Assembly (NCBI RefSeq): GCF_963576545.1
Contig: NW_026870438.1
Location: forward strand, 1,178,001-1,242,000
Length of the DNA stretch: 64,000 nt
Source: Limanda limanda
Lineage: Eukaryota > Chordata > Actinopteri > Pleuronectiformes > Pleuronectidae
Direction of reading: 5' to 3'
Under the pieces are notes generated by a model that was given only the letters and a program-made list of their open reading frames with translations, ran no database searches and was not told where the DNA came from. Shown here in pieces: positions 9,666 through 21,835 of the stretch (position 1 is the stretch's first letter; every line of letters starts with the position of its first letter). A program made the translations under genes and the position numbers.

Positions 9666-12217
9666 GCGCGCATCGATCGGTACCATCCTTGAGCTTCTCC
9701 GACTTTCGGAAGGGTTAGGGTTAGGGTTAGGGATGAAAGCACATAGGAGAAAGAGATATTCTTGAATAACTTTTTTTGTGAAGGTCGGAGAGACTTGCAA
9801 GTAGGCTCTACCCCCACTAAATGGGGTAGCGCGCATCGATCGGTACCATCCTTGAGCTTCTCCGACTTTCGGAAGGGTTAGGGTTAGGGTTAGGGATGAA
9901 AGCACATAGGAGAAAGAGATATTCTTGAATAACTTTTTTTGTGAAGGTCGGAGAGACTTGCAAGTAGGCTCTACCCCCACTAAATGGGGTAGCGCGCATC
10001 GATCGGTACCATCCTTGAGCTTCTCCGACTTTCGGAAGGGTTAGGGTTAGGGATGAAAGCACATAGGAGAAAGAGATATTCTTGAATAACTTTTTTTGTG
10101 AAGGTCGGAGAGACTTGGAAAGTGGTTGCATCTGGACTAATTTGGGTCCTGCGGATCGATTGGTACCATCCCCGAGCTTGTACGACCTTCGGAAGAGGTC
10201 GACCGACGAAATTCCCCCAAATCTGAGGAGATATTCTTGAATAACTTTTTTTGTGAAGGTCGGAGAGACTTGCAAGTAGGCTCTACTCCCACTAAATGGG
10301 GTTGCGCGCATCGATCGGTACCATCCTTAAGCTTCTCCGACTTTCGGAAGGGTTAGGGTTAGGGTTAGGGATGAAAGCACATAGGAGAAAGAGATATTCT
10401 TGAATAACTTTTTTTGTGAAGGTCGGAGAGACTTGCAAGTAGGCTCTACCCCCACTAAATGGGGTAGCGCGCATCGATCGGTACCATCCTTGAGCTTCTC
10501 CGACTTTCGGAAGGGTTAGGGTTAGGGTTAGGGATGAAAGCACATAGGAGAAAGAGATATTCTTGAATAACTTTTTTTGTGAAGGTCGGAGAGACTTGGA
10601 AAGTGGTTGCATCTGGACTAATTTGGGTCCTGCGGATCGATTGGTACCATCCCCGAGCTTGTACGACCTTCGGAAGAGGTCGACCGACGAAATTCCCCCA
10701 AATCTGAGGAGATATTCTTGAATAACTTTTTTTGTGAAGGTCGGAGAGACTTGCAAGTAGGCTCTACCCCCACTAAATGGGGTAGCGCGCATCGATCGGT
10801 ACCATCCTTGAGCTTCTCCGACTTTCGGAAGGGTTAGGGTTAGGGATGAAAGCACATAGGAGAAAGAGATATTCTTGAATAACTTTTTTTGTGAAGGTCG
10901 GAGAGACTTGCAAGTAGGCTCTACCCCCACTAAATGGGGTAGCGCGCATCGATCGGTACCATCCTTGAGCTTCTCCGACTTTCGGAAGGGTTAGGGTTAG
11001 GGATGAAAGCACATAGGAGAAAGAGATATTCTTGAATAACTTCTTTTGTGAAGGTCGGAGAGACTTGGAAAGTGGTTGCATCTGGACTAATTTGGGTCCT
11101 GCAGATCGATTGGTACCATCCCCGAGCTTGTACGACCTTCGGAAGAGGTCGACCGACGAAATTCCCCCAAATCTGAGGAGATATTCTTGAATAACTTTTT
11201 TTGTGAAGGTCGGAGAGACTTGCAAGTAGGCTCTACCCCCACTAAATGGGGTAGCGCGCATCGATCGGTACCATCCTTGAGCTTCTCCGACTTTCGGAAG
11301 GGTTAGGGTTAGGGTTAGGGATGAAAGCACATAGGAGAAAGAGATATTCTTGAATAACTTTTTTTGTGAAGGTCGGAGAGACTTGCAAGTAGGCTCTACC
11401 CCCACTAAATGGGGTAGCGCGCATCGATCGGTACCATCCTTGAGCTTCTCCGACTTTTGGAAGGGTTAGGGTTAGGGTTAGGGATGAAAGCACATAGGAG
11501 AAAGAGATATTCTTGAATAACTTTTTTTGTGAAGGTCGGAGAGACTTGCAAGTAGGCTCTACCCCCACTAAATGGGGTAGCGCGCATCGATCGGTACCAT
11601 CCTTGAGCTTCTCAGACTTTCGGAAGGGTTAGGGTTAGGGTTAGGGATGAAAGCACATAGGAGAAAGAGATATTCTTGAATAACTTTTTTTGTGAAGGTC
11701 GGAGAGACTTGCAAGTAGGCTCTACCCCCACTAAATGGGGTAGCGCGCATCGATCGGTACCATCCTTGAGCTTCTCCGACTTTCGGAAGGGTTAGGGTTA
11801 GGGATGAAAGCACATAGGAGAAAGAGATATTCTTGAATAACTTTTTTTGTGAAGGTCGGAGAGACTTGCAAGTAGGCTCTACCCCCACTAAATGGGGTAG
11901 CGCGCATCGATCGGTACCATCCTTGAGCTTCTCCGACTTTCGGAAGGGTTAGGGTTAGGGTTAGGGATGAAAGCACATAGGAGAAAGAGATATTCTTGAA
12001 TAACTTTTTTTGTGAAGGTCGGAGAGACTTGGAAAGTGGTTGCATCTGGACTAATTTGGGTCCTGCGGATCGATTGGTACCATCCCCGAGCTTGTACGAC
12101 CTTCGGAAGAGGTCGACCGACGAAATTCCCCCAAATCTGAGGAGATATTCTTGAATAACTTTTTTTGTGAAGGTCGGAGAGACTTGCAAGTAGGCTCTAC
12201 CCCCACTAAATGGGGTT
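9666..12217 (+). repeat. 2,552-bp higher-order duplication, copy 1
   Basis: B heads at 10158, 10639, 11108 and 12072 are repeated exactly 2,552 bp downstream. Shared private markers include CCTTAAGCTT near 10326 and 12878, the TTCTTTTG core variant near 11043 and 13595, CTGCAGATCG near 11100 and 13652, and short A monomers at 10001, 10794, 10951 and 11752. The one substitution I found between copies is at 11614 (CTCAGAC here, CTCCGAC at 14166). Confidence 0.88.
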
Positions 12218-14769
12218 GCGCGCATCGATCGGTACCATCCTTGAGCTTCTCCGACTTTCGGAAGGGTTAGGGTTAGGGTTAGGGATGAAAGCACATAGGA
12301 GAAAGAGATATTCTTGAATAACTTTTTTTGTGAAGGTCGGAGAGACTTGCAAGTAGGCTCTACCCCCACTAAATGGGGTAGCGCGCATCGATCGGTACCA
12401 TCCTTGAGCTTCTCCGACTTTCGGAAGGGTTAGGGTTAGGGTTAGGGATGAAAGCACATAGGAGAAAGAGATATTCTTGAATAACTTTTTTTGTGAAGGT
12501 CGGAGAGACTTGCAAGTAGGCTCTACCCCCACTAAATGGGGTAGCGCGCATCGATCGGTACCATCCTTGAGCTTCTCCGACTTTCGGAAGGGTTAGGGTT
12601 AGGGATGAAAGCACATAGGAGAAAGAGATATTCTTGAATAACTTTTTTTGTGAAGGTCGGAGAGACTTGGAAAGTGGTTGCATCTGGACTAATTTGGGTC
12701 CTGCGGATCGATTGGTACCATCCCCGAGCTTGTACGACCTTCGGAAGAGGTCGACCGACGAAATTCCCCCAAATCTGAGGAGATATTCTTGAATAACTTT
12801 TTTTGTGAAGGTCGGAGAGACTTGCAAGTAGGCTCTACTCCCACTAAATGGGGTTGCGCGCATCGATCGGTACCATCCTTAAGCTTCTCCGACTTTCGGA
12901 AGGGTTAGGGTTAGGGTTAGGGATGAAAGCACATAGGAGAAAGAGATATTCTTGAATAACTTTTTTTGTGAAGGTCGGAGAGACTTGCAAGTAGGCTCTA
13001 CCCCCACTAAATGGGGTAGCGCGCATCGATCGGTACCATCCTTGAGCTTCTCCGACTTTCGGAAGGGTTAGGGTTAGGGTTAGGGATGAAAGCACATAGG
13101 AGAAAGAGATATTCTTGAATAACTTTTTTTGTGAAGGTCGGAGAGACTTGGAAAGTGGTTGCATCTGGACTAATTTGGGTCCTGCGGATCGATTGGTACC
13201 ATCCCCGAGCTTGTACGACCTTCGGAAGAGGTCGACCGACGAAATTCCCCCAAATCTGAGGAGATATTCTTGAATAACTTTTTTTGTGAAGGTCGGAGAG
13301 ACTTGCAAGTAGGCTCTACCCCCACTAAATGGGGTAGCGCGCATCGATCGGTACCATCCTTGAGCTTCTCCGACTTTCGGAAGGGTTAGGGTTAGGGATG
13401 AAAGCACATAGGAGAAAGAGATATTCTTGAATAACTTTTTTTGTGAAGGTCGGAGAGACTTGCAAGTAGGCTCTACCCCCACTAAATGGGGTAGCGCGCA
13501 TCGATCGGTACCATCCTTGAGCTTCTCCGACTTTCGGAAGGGTTAGGGTTAGGGATGAAAGCACATAGGAGAAAGAGATATTCTTGAATAACTTCTTTTG
13601 TGAAGGTCGGAGAGACTTGGAAAGTGGTTGCATCTGGACTAATTTGGGTCCTGCAGATCGATTGGTACCATCCCCGAGCTTGTACGACCTTCGGAAGAGG
13701 TCGACCGACGAAATTCCCCCAAATCTGAGGAGATATTCTTGAATAACTTTTTTTGTGAAGGTCGGAGAGACTTGCAAGTAGGCTCTACCCCCACTAAATG
13801 GGGTAGCGCGCATCGATCGGTACCATCCTTGAGCTTCTCCGACTTTCGGAAGGGTTAGGGTTAGGGTTAGGGATGAAAGCACATAGGAGAAAGAGATATT
13901 CTTGAATAACTTTTTTTGTGAAGGTCGGAGAGACTTGCAAGTAGGCTCTACCCCCACTAAATGGGGTAGCGCGCATCGATCGGTACCATCCTTGAGCTTC
14001 TCCGACTTTTGGAAGGGTTAGGGTTAGGGTTAGGGATGAAAGCACATAGGAGAAAGAGATATTCTTGAATAACTTTTTTTGTGAAGGTCGGAGAGACTTG
14101 CAAGTAGGCTCTACCCCCACTAAATGGGGTAGCGCGCATCGATCGGTACCATCCTTGAGCTTCTCCGACTTTCGGAAGGGTTAGGGTTAGGGTTAGGGAT
14201 GAAAGCACATAGGAGAAAGAGATATTCTTGAATAACTTTTTTTGTGAAGGTCGGAGAGACTTGCAAGTAGGCTCTACCCCCACTAAATGGGGTAGCGCGC
14301 ATCGATCGGTACCATCCTTGAGCTTCTCCGACTTTCGGAAGGGTTAGGGTTAGGGATGAAAGCACATAGGAGAAAGAGATATTCTTGAATAACTTTTTTT
14401 GTGAAGGTCGGAGAGACTTGCAAGTAGGCTCTACCCCCACTAAATGGGGTAGCGCGCATCGATCGGTACCATCCTTGAGCTTCTCCGACTTTCGGAAGGG
14501 TTAGGGTTAGGGTTAGGGATGAAAGCACATAGGAGAAAGAGATATTCTTGAATAACTTTTTTTGTGAAGGTCGGAGAGACTTGGAAAGTGGTTGCATCTG
14601 GACTAATTTGGGTCCTGCGGATCGATTGGTACCATCCCCGAGCTTGTACGACCTTCGGAAGAGGTCGACCGACGAAATTCCCCCAAATCTGAGGAGATAT
14701 TCTTGAATAACTTTTTTTGTGAAGGTCGGAGAGACTTGCAAGTAGGCTCTACCCCCACTAAATGGGGTT
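12218..14769 (+). repeat. 2,552-bp higher-order duplication, copy 2
   Basis: This is the direct tandem partner of 9666-12217. B heads are at 12710, 13191, 13660 and 14624; short A monomers are at 12553, 13346, 13503 and 14304. Similarity to copy 1 runs on to about 15106, where GATTGG replaces GATCGG. Confidence 0.88.
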
Positions 14770-16386
14770 GCGCGCATCGATCGGTACCATCCTTGAGCTT
14801 CTCCGACTTTCGGAAGGGTTAGGGTTAGGGTTAGGGATGAAAGCACATAGGAGAAAGAGATATTCTTGAATAACTTTTTTTGTGAAGGTCGGAGAGACTT
14901 GCAAGTAGGCTCTACCCCCACTAAATGGGGTAGCGCGCATCGATCGGTACCATCCTTGAGCTTCTCCGACTTTCGGAAGGGTTAGGGTTAGGGTTAGGGA
15001 TGAAAGCACATAGGAGAAAGAGATATTCTTGAATAACTTTTTTTGTGAAGGTCGGAGAGACTTGCAAGTAGGCTCTACCCCCACTAAATGGGGTAGCGCG
15101 CATCGATTGGTACCATCCTTGAGCTTCTCCGACTTTCGGAAGGGTTAGGGTTAGGGATGAAAGCACATAGGAGAAAGAGATATTCTTGAATAACTTTTTT
15201 TGTGAAGGTCGGAGAGACTTGCAAGTAGGCTCTACCCCCACTAAATGGGGTAGCGCGCATCGATCGGTACCATCCTTGAGCTTCTCCGACTTTCGGAAGG
15301 GTTAGGGTTAGGGTTAGGGATGAAAGCACATAGGAGAAAGAGATATTCTTGAATAACTTCTTTTGTGAAGGTCGGAGAGACTTGGAAAGTGGTTGCATCT
15401 GGACTAATTTGGGTCCTGCAGATCGATTGGTACCATCCCCGAGCTTGTACGACCTTCGGAAGAGGTCAACCGACGAAATTCCCCCAAATCTGAGGAGATA
15501 TTCTTGAATAACTTTTTTTGTGAAGGTCGGAGAGACTTGCAAGTAGGCTCTACCCCCACTAAATGGGGTTGCGCGCATCGATCGGTACCATCCTTGAGCT
15601 TCTCCGACTTTCGGAAGGGTTAGGGTTAGGGCTAGGGATGAAAGCACATAGGAGAAAGAGATATTCTTGAATAACTTTTTTTGTGAAGGTCGGAGAGACT
15701 TGCAAGTAGGCTCTACCCCCACTAAATGGGGTAGCGCGCATCGATCGGTACCATCCTTGAGCTTCTCCGACTTTCGTAAGGGTTAGGGTTAGGGTTAGGG
15801 ATGAAAGCACGTAGGAGAAAGAGATATTCTTGAATAACTTTTTTTGTGAAGGTCGGAGAGACTTGAAAAGTGGTTGCATCTAGACTAATTTGGGTCCTGC
15901 GGATCGATTGGTACCATCCCCGAGCTTGTACGACCTTCGGAAGAGGTCGACCGACGAAATTCCCCCAAATCTGAGGAGATATTCTTGAATAACTTTTTTT
16001 GTGAAGGTCGGAGAGACTTGCAAGTAGGCTCTACCCCCACTAAATGGGGTAGCGCGCATCGATCTGTACCATCCTTGAGCTTCTCCGACTTTCGGAAGGG
16101 TTAGGGTTAGGGTTAGGGATGAAAGCACATAGGAGAAAGAGATATTCTTGAATAACTTTTTTTGTGAAGGTCGGAGAGACTTGCAAGTAGGCTCTACCCC
16201 CACTAAATGGGGTAGCGCGCATCGATCGGTACCATCCTTGAGCTTCTCCGACTTTCGGAAGGGTTAGGGTTAGGGTTAGGGATGAAAGCACATAGGAGAA
16301 AGAGATATTCTTGAATAACTTTTTTTGTGAAGGTCGGAGAGACTTGGAAAGTGGTTGCATCTGGACTAATTTGGGTCCTGCTGATC
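14770..16386 (+). repeat. A/B stretch rich in private point variants
   Basis: B heads are at 15425 and 15906, with the next at 16387; a short A is at 15105. This stretch has more private changes than its surroundings: GATTGG at an A start (15105), TTCTTTTG in a core near 15360, GGTCAACC in a B head (15468), GGGCTAGGG in a telomere block near 15631, TTCGTAAG near 15776, GCACGTAGG near 15811, CATCTAGACT near 15890 and GATCTGTACC at 16061. It may have escaped recent homogenisation. The variants could also reflect local assembly error. Confidence 0.75.
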
Positions 16387-17504
16387 GATTGGTACCATCC
16401 CCGAGCTTGTACGACCTTCGGAAGAGGTCGACCGACGAAATTCCCCCAAATCTGAGGAGATATTCTTGAATAACTTTTTTTGTGAAGGTCGGAGAGACTT
16501 GCAAGTAGGCTCTACCCCCACTAAATGGGGTTGCGCGCATCGATCGGTACCATCCTTGAGCTTCTCCGACTTTCGGAAGGGTTAGGGTTAGGGTTAGGGA
16601 TGAAAGCACATAGGAGAAAGAGATATTCTTGAATAACTTTTTTTGTGAAGGTCGGAGAGACTTGCAAGTAGGCTCTACCCCCACTAAATGGGGTTGCGCG
16701 CATCGATCGGTACCATCCTTGAGCTTCTCCGACTTTCGGAAGGGTTAGGGTTAGGGTTAGGGATGAAAGCACATAGGAGAAAGAGATATTCTTGAATAAC
16801 TTTTTTTGTGAAGGTCGGAGAGACTTGCAAGTAGGCTCTACCCCCACTAAATGGGTAGCGCGCATCGATCGGTACCATCCTTGAGCTTCTCCGACTTTCG
16901 GAAGGGTTAGGGTTAGGGTTAGGGATGAAAGCACATAGGAGAAAGAAATATTCTTGAATAACTTTTTTTGTGAAGGTCGGAGAGACTTGGAAAGTGGTTG
17001 CATCTGGACTAATTTGGGTCCTGCAGATCGATTGGTACACTCCCCGAGCTTGTACGACCTTCGGAAGAGGTCGACCGACGAAATTCCCCCAAATCTGAGG
17101 AGATATTCTTGAATAACTTTTTTTGTGAAGGTCGGAGAGACTTGCAAGTAGGCTCTACCCCCACTAAATGGGGTAGCGCGCATCGATCGGTACCATCCTT
17201 GAGCTTTTCCGACTTTCGGAAGGGTTAGGGTTAGGGATGAAAGCACATAGGAGAAAGAGATATTCTTGAATAACTTTTTTTGTGAAGGTCGGAGAGACTT
17301 GCAAGTAGGCTCTACCCCCACTAAATGGGGTAGCGCGCATCGATCGGTACCATCCTTGAGCTTCTCCGACTTTCGGAAGGGTTAGGGTTAGGGTTAGGGA
17401 TGAAAGCACATAGGAGAAAGAGATATTCTTGAATAACTTTTTTTGTGAAGGTCGGAGAGACTTGGAAAGTGGTTGCATCTGGACTAATTTGGGTCCTGCT
17501 GATC
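16387..17504 (+). repeat. 1,118-bp higher-order duplication, copy 1 (1-bp deletion)
   Basis: Both copies begin at a B head preceded by the rare X-tail ending CTGCTGATC. They share AGAAAGAAATATT near 16945 and 18064, GGTACACTCCCCGAG at the B heads 17030 and 18149, and GAGCTTTTCCGAC near 17205 and 18324. This copy has one G missing in the tail near 16852 (ATGGGTAGCG in place of ATGGGGTAGCG), so the offset changes from 1,118 to 1,119. A short A starts at 17185. Confidence 0.85.
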
Positions 17505-18623
17505 GATTGGTACCATCCCCGAGCTTGTACGACCTTCGGAAGAGGTCGACCGACGAAATTCCCCCAAATCTGAGGAGATATTCTTGAATAACTTTTTTTG
17601 TGAAGGTCGGAGAGACTTGCAAGTAGGCTCTACCCCCACTAAATGGGGTTGCGCGCATCGATCGGTACCATCCTTGAGCTTCTCCGACTTTCGGAAGGGT
17701 TAGGGTTAGGGTTAGGGATGAAAGCACATAGGAGAAAGAGATATTCTTGAATAACTTTTTTTGTGAAGGTCGGAGAGACTTGCAAGTAGGCTCTACCCCC
17801 ACTAAATGGGGTTGCGCGCATCGATCGGTACCATCCTTGAGCTTCTCCGACTTTCGGAAGGGTTAGGGTTAGGGTTAGGGATGAAAGCACATAGGAGAAA
17901 GAGATATTCTTGAATAACTTTTTTTGTGAAGGTCGGAGAGACTTGCAAGTAGGCTCTACCCCCACTAAATGGGGTAGCGCGCATCGATCGGTACCATCCT
18001 TGAGCTTCTCCGACTTTCGGAAGGGTTAGGGTTAGGGTTAGGGATGAAAGCACATAGGAGAAAGAAATATTCTTGAATAACTTTTTTTGTGAAGGTCGGA
18101 GAGACTTGGAAAGTGGTTGCATCTGGACTAATTTGGGTCCTGCAGATCGATTGGTACACTCCCCGAGCTTGTACGACCTTCGGAAGAGGTCGACCGACGA
18201 AATTCCCCCAAATCTGAGGAGATATTCTTGAATAACTTTTTTTGTGAAGGTCGGAGAGACTTGCAAGTAGGCTCTACCCCCACTAAATGGGGTAGCGCGC
18301 ATCGATCGGTACCATCCTTGAGCTTTTCCGACTTTCGGAAGGGTTAGGGTTAGGGATGAAAGCACATAGGAGAAAGAGATATTCTTGAATAACTTTTTTT
18401 GTGAAGGTCGGAGAGACTTGCAAGTAGGCTCTACCCCCACTAAATGGGGTAGCGCGCATCGATCGGTACCATCCTTGAGCTTCTCCGACTTTCGGAAGGG
18501 TTAGGGTTAGGGTTAGGGATGAAAGCACATAGGAGAAAGAGATATTCTTGAATAACTTTTTTTGTGAAGGTCGGAGAGACTTGCAAGTAGGCTCTACCCC
18601 CACTAAATGGGGTAGCACGCATC
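17505..18623 (+). repeat. 1,119-bp higher-order duplication, copy 2
   Basis: This is the tandem partner of 16387-17504 without the 1-bp deletion. B heads are at 17505 and 18149; a short A is at 18304. At 18624 an A head takes the place of the expected B head, which marks the end of the repeat. Confidence 0.85.
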
Positions 18624-19258
18624 GATCGGTACCATCCTTGAGCTTCTCCGACTTTCGGAAGGGTTAGGGTTAGGGTTAGGGATGAAAGCACATAGGAGAA
18701 AGAGATATTCTTGAATAACTTTTTTTGTGAAGGTCGGAGAGACTTGGAAAGTGGTTGCATCTGGACTAATTTGGGTCCTGCGGATCGATTGGTACCATCC
18801 CCGAGCTTGTACGACCTTCGAAAGAGGTCGACCGACGAAATTCCCCCAAATCTGAGGAGATATTCTTGAATAACTTTTTTTGTGAAGGTCGGAGAGACTT
18901 GCAAGTAGGCTCTACCCCCACTAAATGGGGTTGCGCGCATCGATCGGTACCATCCTTGAGCTTCTCCGACTTTCGGAAGGGTTAGGGTTAGGGTTAGGGA
19001 TGAAAGCACATAGGAGAAAGAGATATTCTTGAATAACTTTTTTTGTGAAGGTCGGAGAGACTTGCAAGTAGGCTCTACCCCCACTAAATGGGGTAGCGCG
19101 CATCGATCGGTACCATCCTTGAGCTTCTCCGACTTTCGGAAGGGTTAGGGTTAGGGTTAGGGATGAAAGCACATAGGAGAAAGAGATATTCTTGAATAAC
19201 TTTTTTTGTGAAGGTCGGAGAGACTTGCAAGTAGGCTCTACCCCCACTAAATGGGGTA
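18624..19258 (+). repeat. Short linking stretch before the 21-kb duplication
   Basis: It holds one B head (18787) and A monomers at 18624 and from 18942. TTCGAAAGAGG in the B head near 18820 is private. Nothing but satellite sequence is present. Confidence 0.75.
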
Positions 19259-19430
19259 GCGCGCATCGATCGGTACCATCCTTGAGCTTCTCCGACTTTC
19301 GGAAGGGTTAGGGTTAGGGTTAGGGATGAAAGCACATAGGAGAAAGAGATATTCTTGAATAACTTTTTTTGTGAAGGTCGGAGAGACTTGCAAGTAGGCT
19401 CTACCCCCACTAAATGGGGTAGCGCGCATC

Positions 19431-21835
19431 GATCGGTACCATCCTTGAGCTTCTCCGACTTTCGGAAGAGTTAGGGTTAGGGTTAGGGATGAAAGCACAT
19501 AGGAGAAAGAGATATTCTTGAATAACTTTTTTTGTGAAGGTCGGAGAGACTTGCAAGTAGGCTCTACCCCCACTAAATGGGGTAGCGCGCATCGATCGGT
19601 ACCATCCTTGAGCTTCTCCGACTTTCGGAAGGGTTAGGGTTAGGGTTAGGGATGAAAGCACATAGGAGAAAGAGATATTCTTGAATAACTTTTTTTGTGA
19701 AGGTCGGAGAGACTTGGAAAGTGGTTGCATCTGGACTAATTTGGGTCCTGCGGATCGATTGGTACCATCCCCGAGCTTGTACGACCTTCGGAAGAGGTCG
19801 ACCGACGAAATTCCCCCAAATCTGAGGAGATATTCTTGAATAACTTTTTTTGTGAAGGTCGGAGAGACTTGCAAGTAGGCTCTACCCCCACTAAATGGGG
19901 TAGCGCGCATCGATCGGTACCATCCTTGAGCTTCTCCGACTTTCGGAAGGGTTAGGGTTAGGGTTAGGGATGAAAGCACATAGGAGAAAGAGATATTCTT
20001 GAATAACTTTTTTTGTGAAGGTCGGAGAGACTTGCAAGTAGGCTCTACCCCCACTAAATGGGGTAGCGCACATCGATCAGTACCATCCTTGAGCTTCTCC
20101 GACTTTCGGAAGGGTTAGGGTTAGGGTTAGGGATGAAAGCACATAGGAGAAAGAGATATTCTTGAATAACTTTTTTTGTGAAGGTCGGAGAGACTTGGAA
20201 AGTGGTTGCATCTGGACTAATTTGGGTCCTGCGGATCGATTGGTACCATCCCCGAGCTTGTACGACCTTCGGAAGAGGTCGACCGACGAAATTCCCCCAA
20301 ATCTGAGGAGATATTCTTGAATAACTTTTTTTGTGAAGGTCGGAGAGACTTGCAAGTAGGCTCTACCCCCACTAAATGGGGTTGCGCGCATCGATCGGTA
20401 CCATCTTTGAGCTTCTCCGACTTTCGGAAGGGTTAGGGTTAGGGTTAGGGATGAAAGCACATAGGAGAAAGAGATATTCTTGAATAACTTTTTTTGTGAA
20501 GGTCGGAGAGACTTGCAAGTAGGCTCTACCCCCACTAAATGGGGTAGCGCACATCGATCAGTACCATCCTTGAGCTTCTCCGACTTTCGGAAGGGTTAGG
20601 GTTAGGGTTAGGGATGAAAGCACATAGGAGAAAGAGATATTCTTGAATAACTTTTTTTGTGAAGGTCGGAGAGACTTGGAAAGTGGTTGCATCTGGACTA
20701 ATTTGGGTCCTGCGGATCGATTGGTACCATCCCCGAGCTTGTACGACCTTCGGAAGAGGTCGACCGACGAAATTCCCCCAAATCTGAGGAGATATTCTTG
20801 AATAACTTTTTTTGTGAAGGTCGGAGAGACTTGCAAGTAGGCTCTACCCCCAGTAAATGGGGTTGCGCGCATCGATCGGTACCATCCTTGAGCTTCTCCG
20901 ACTTTCGGAAGGGTTAGGGTTAGTGTTAGGGATGAAAGCACATAGGAGAAAGAGATATTCTTGAATAACTTTTTTTGTGAAGGTCGGAGAGACTTGCAAG
21001 TAGGCTCTACCCCCACTAAATGGGGTAGCGCGCATCGATCGGTACCATCATTGAGCTTCTCCGACTTTCGGAAGGGTTAGGGTTAGGGTTAGGGATGAAA
21101 GCACATAGGAGAAAGAGATATTCTTGAATAACTTTTTTTGTGAAGGTCGGAGAGACTTGGAAAGTGGTTGCATCTGGACTAATTTGGGTCCTGCGGATCG
21201 ATTGGTACCATCCCCGAGCTTGTACGACCTTCGGAAGAGGTCGACCGACGAAATTCCCCCAAATCTGAGGAGATATTCTTGAATAACTTTTTTTGTGAAG
21301 GTCGGAGAGACTTGCAAGTAGGCTCTACCCCCAGTAAATGGGGTTGCGCGCATCGATCGGTACCATCCTTGAGCTTCTCCGACTTTCGGAAGGGTTAGGG
21401 TTAGTGTTAGGGATGAAAGCACATAGGAGAAAGAGATATTCTTGAATAACTTTTTTTGTGAAGGTCGGAGAGACTTGCAAGTAGGCTCTACCCCCACTAA
21501 ATGGGGTAGCGCGCATCGATCGGTACCATCATTGAGCTTCTCCGACTTTCGGAAGGGTTAGGGTTAGGGTTAGGGATGAAAGCACATAGGAGAAAGAGAT
21601 ATTCTTGAATAACTTTTTTTGTGAAGGTCGGAGAGACTTGAAAAGTGGTTGCATCTGGACTAATTTGGGTCCTGCGGATCGATTGGTACCATCCCCGAGC
21701 TTGTACGACCTTCGGAAGAGGTCGACCGACGAAATTCCCCCAAATCTGAGGAGATATTCTTGAATAACTTTTTTTGTGAAGGTCGGAGAGACTTGCAAGT
21801 AGGCTCTACCCCCACTAAATGGGGTTGCGCGCATC
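19431..21835 (+). repeat. Five AAB higher-order units (481 bp each)
   Basis: B heads at 19757, 20238, 20719, 21200 and 21681 are spaced exactly 481 bp (163+163+155). Adjacent units share rare changes: CCCCCAGTAAATGG near 20853 and 21334, GGGTTAGTGTTAGGG near 20931 and 21412, and ACCATCATTGAG near 21049 and 21530. These show stepwise 481-bp duplication. The same block recurs at 40599-43003. Confidence 0.9.
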
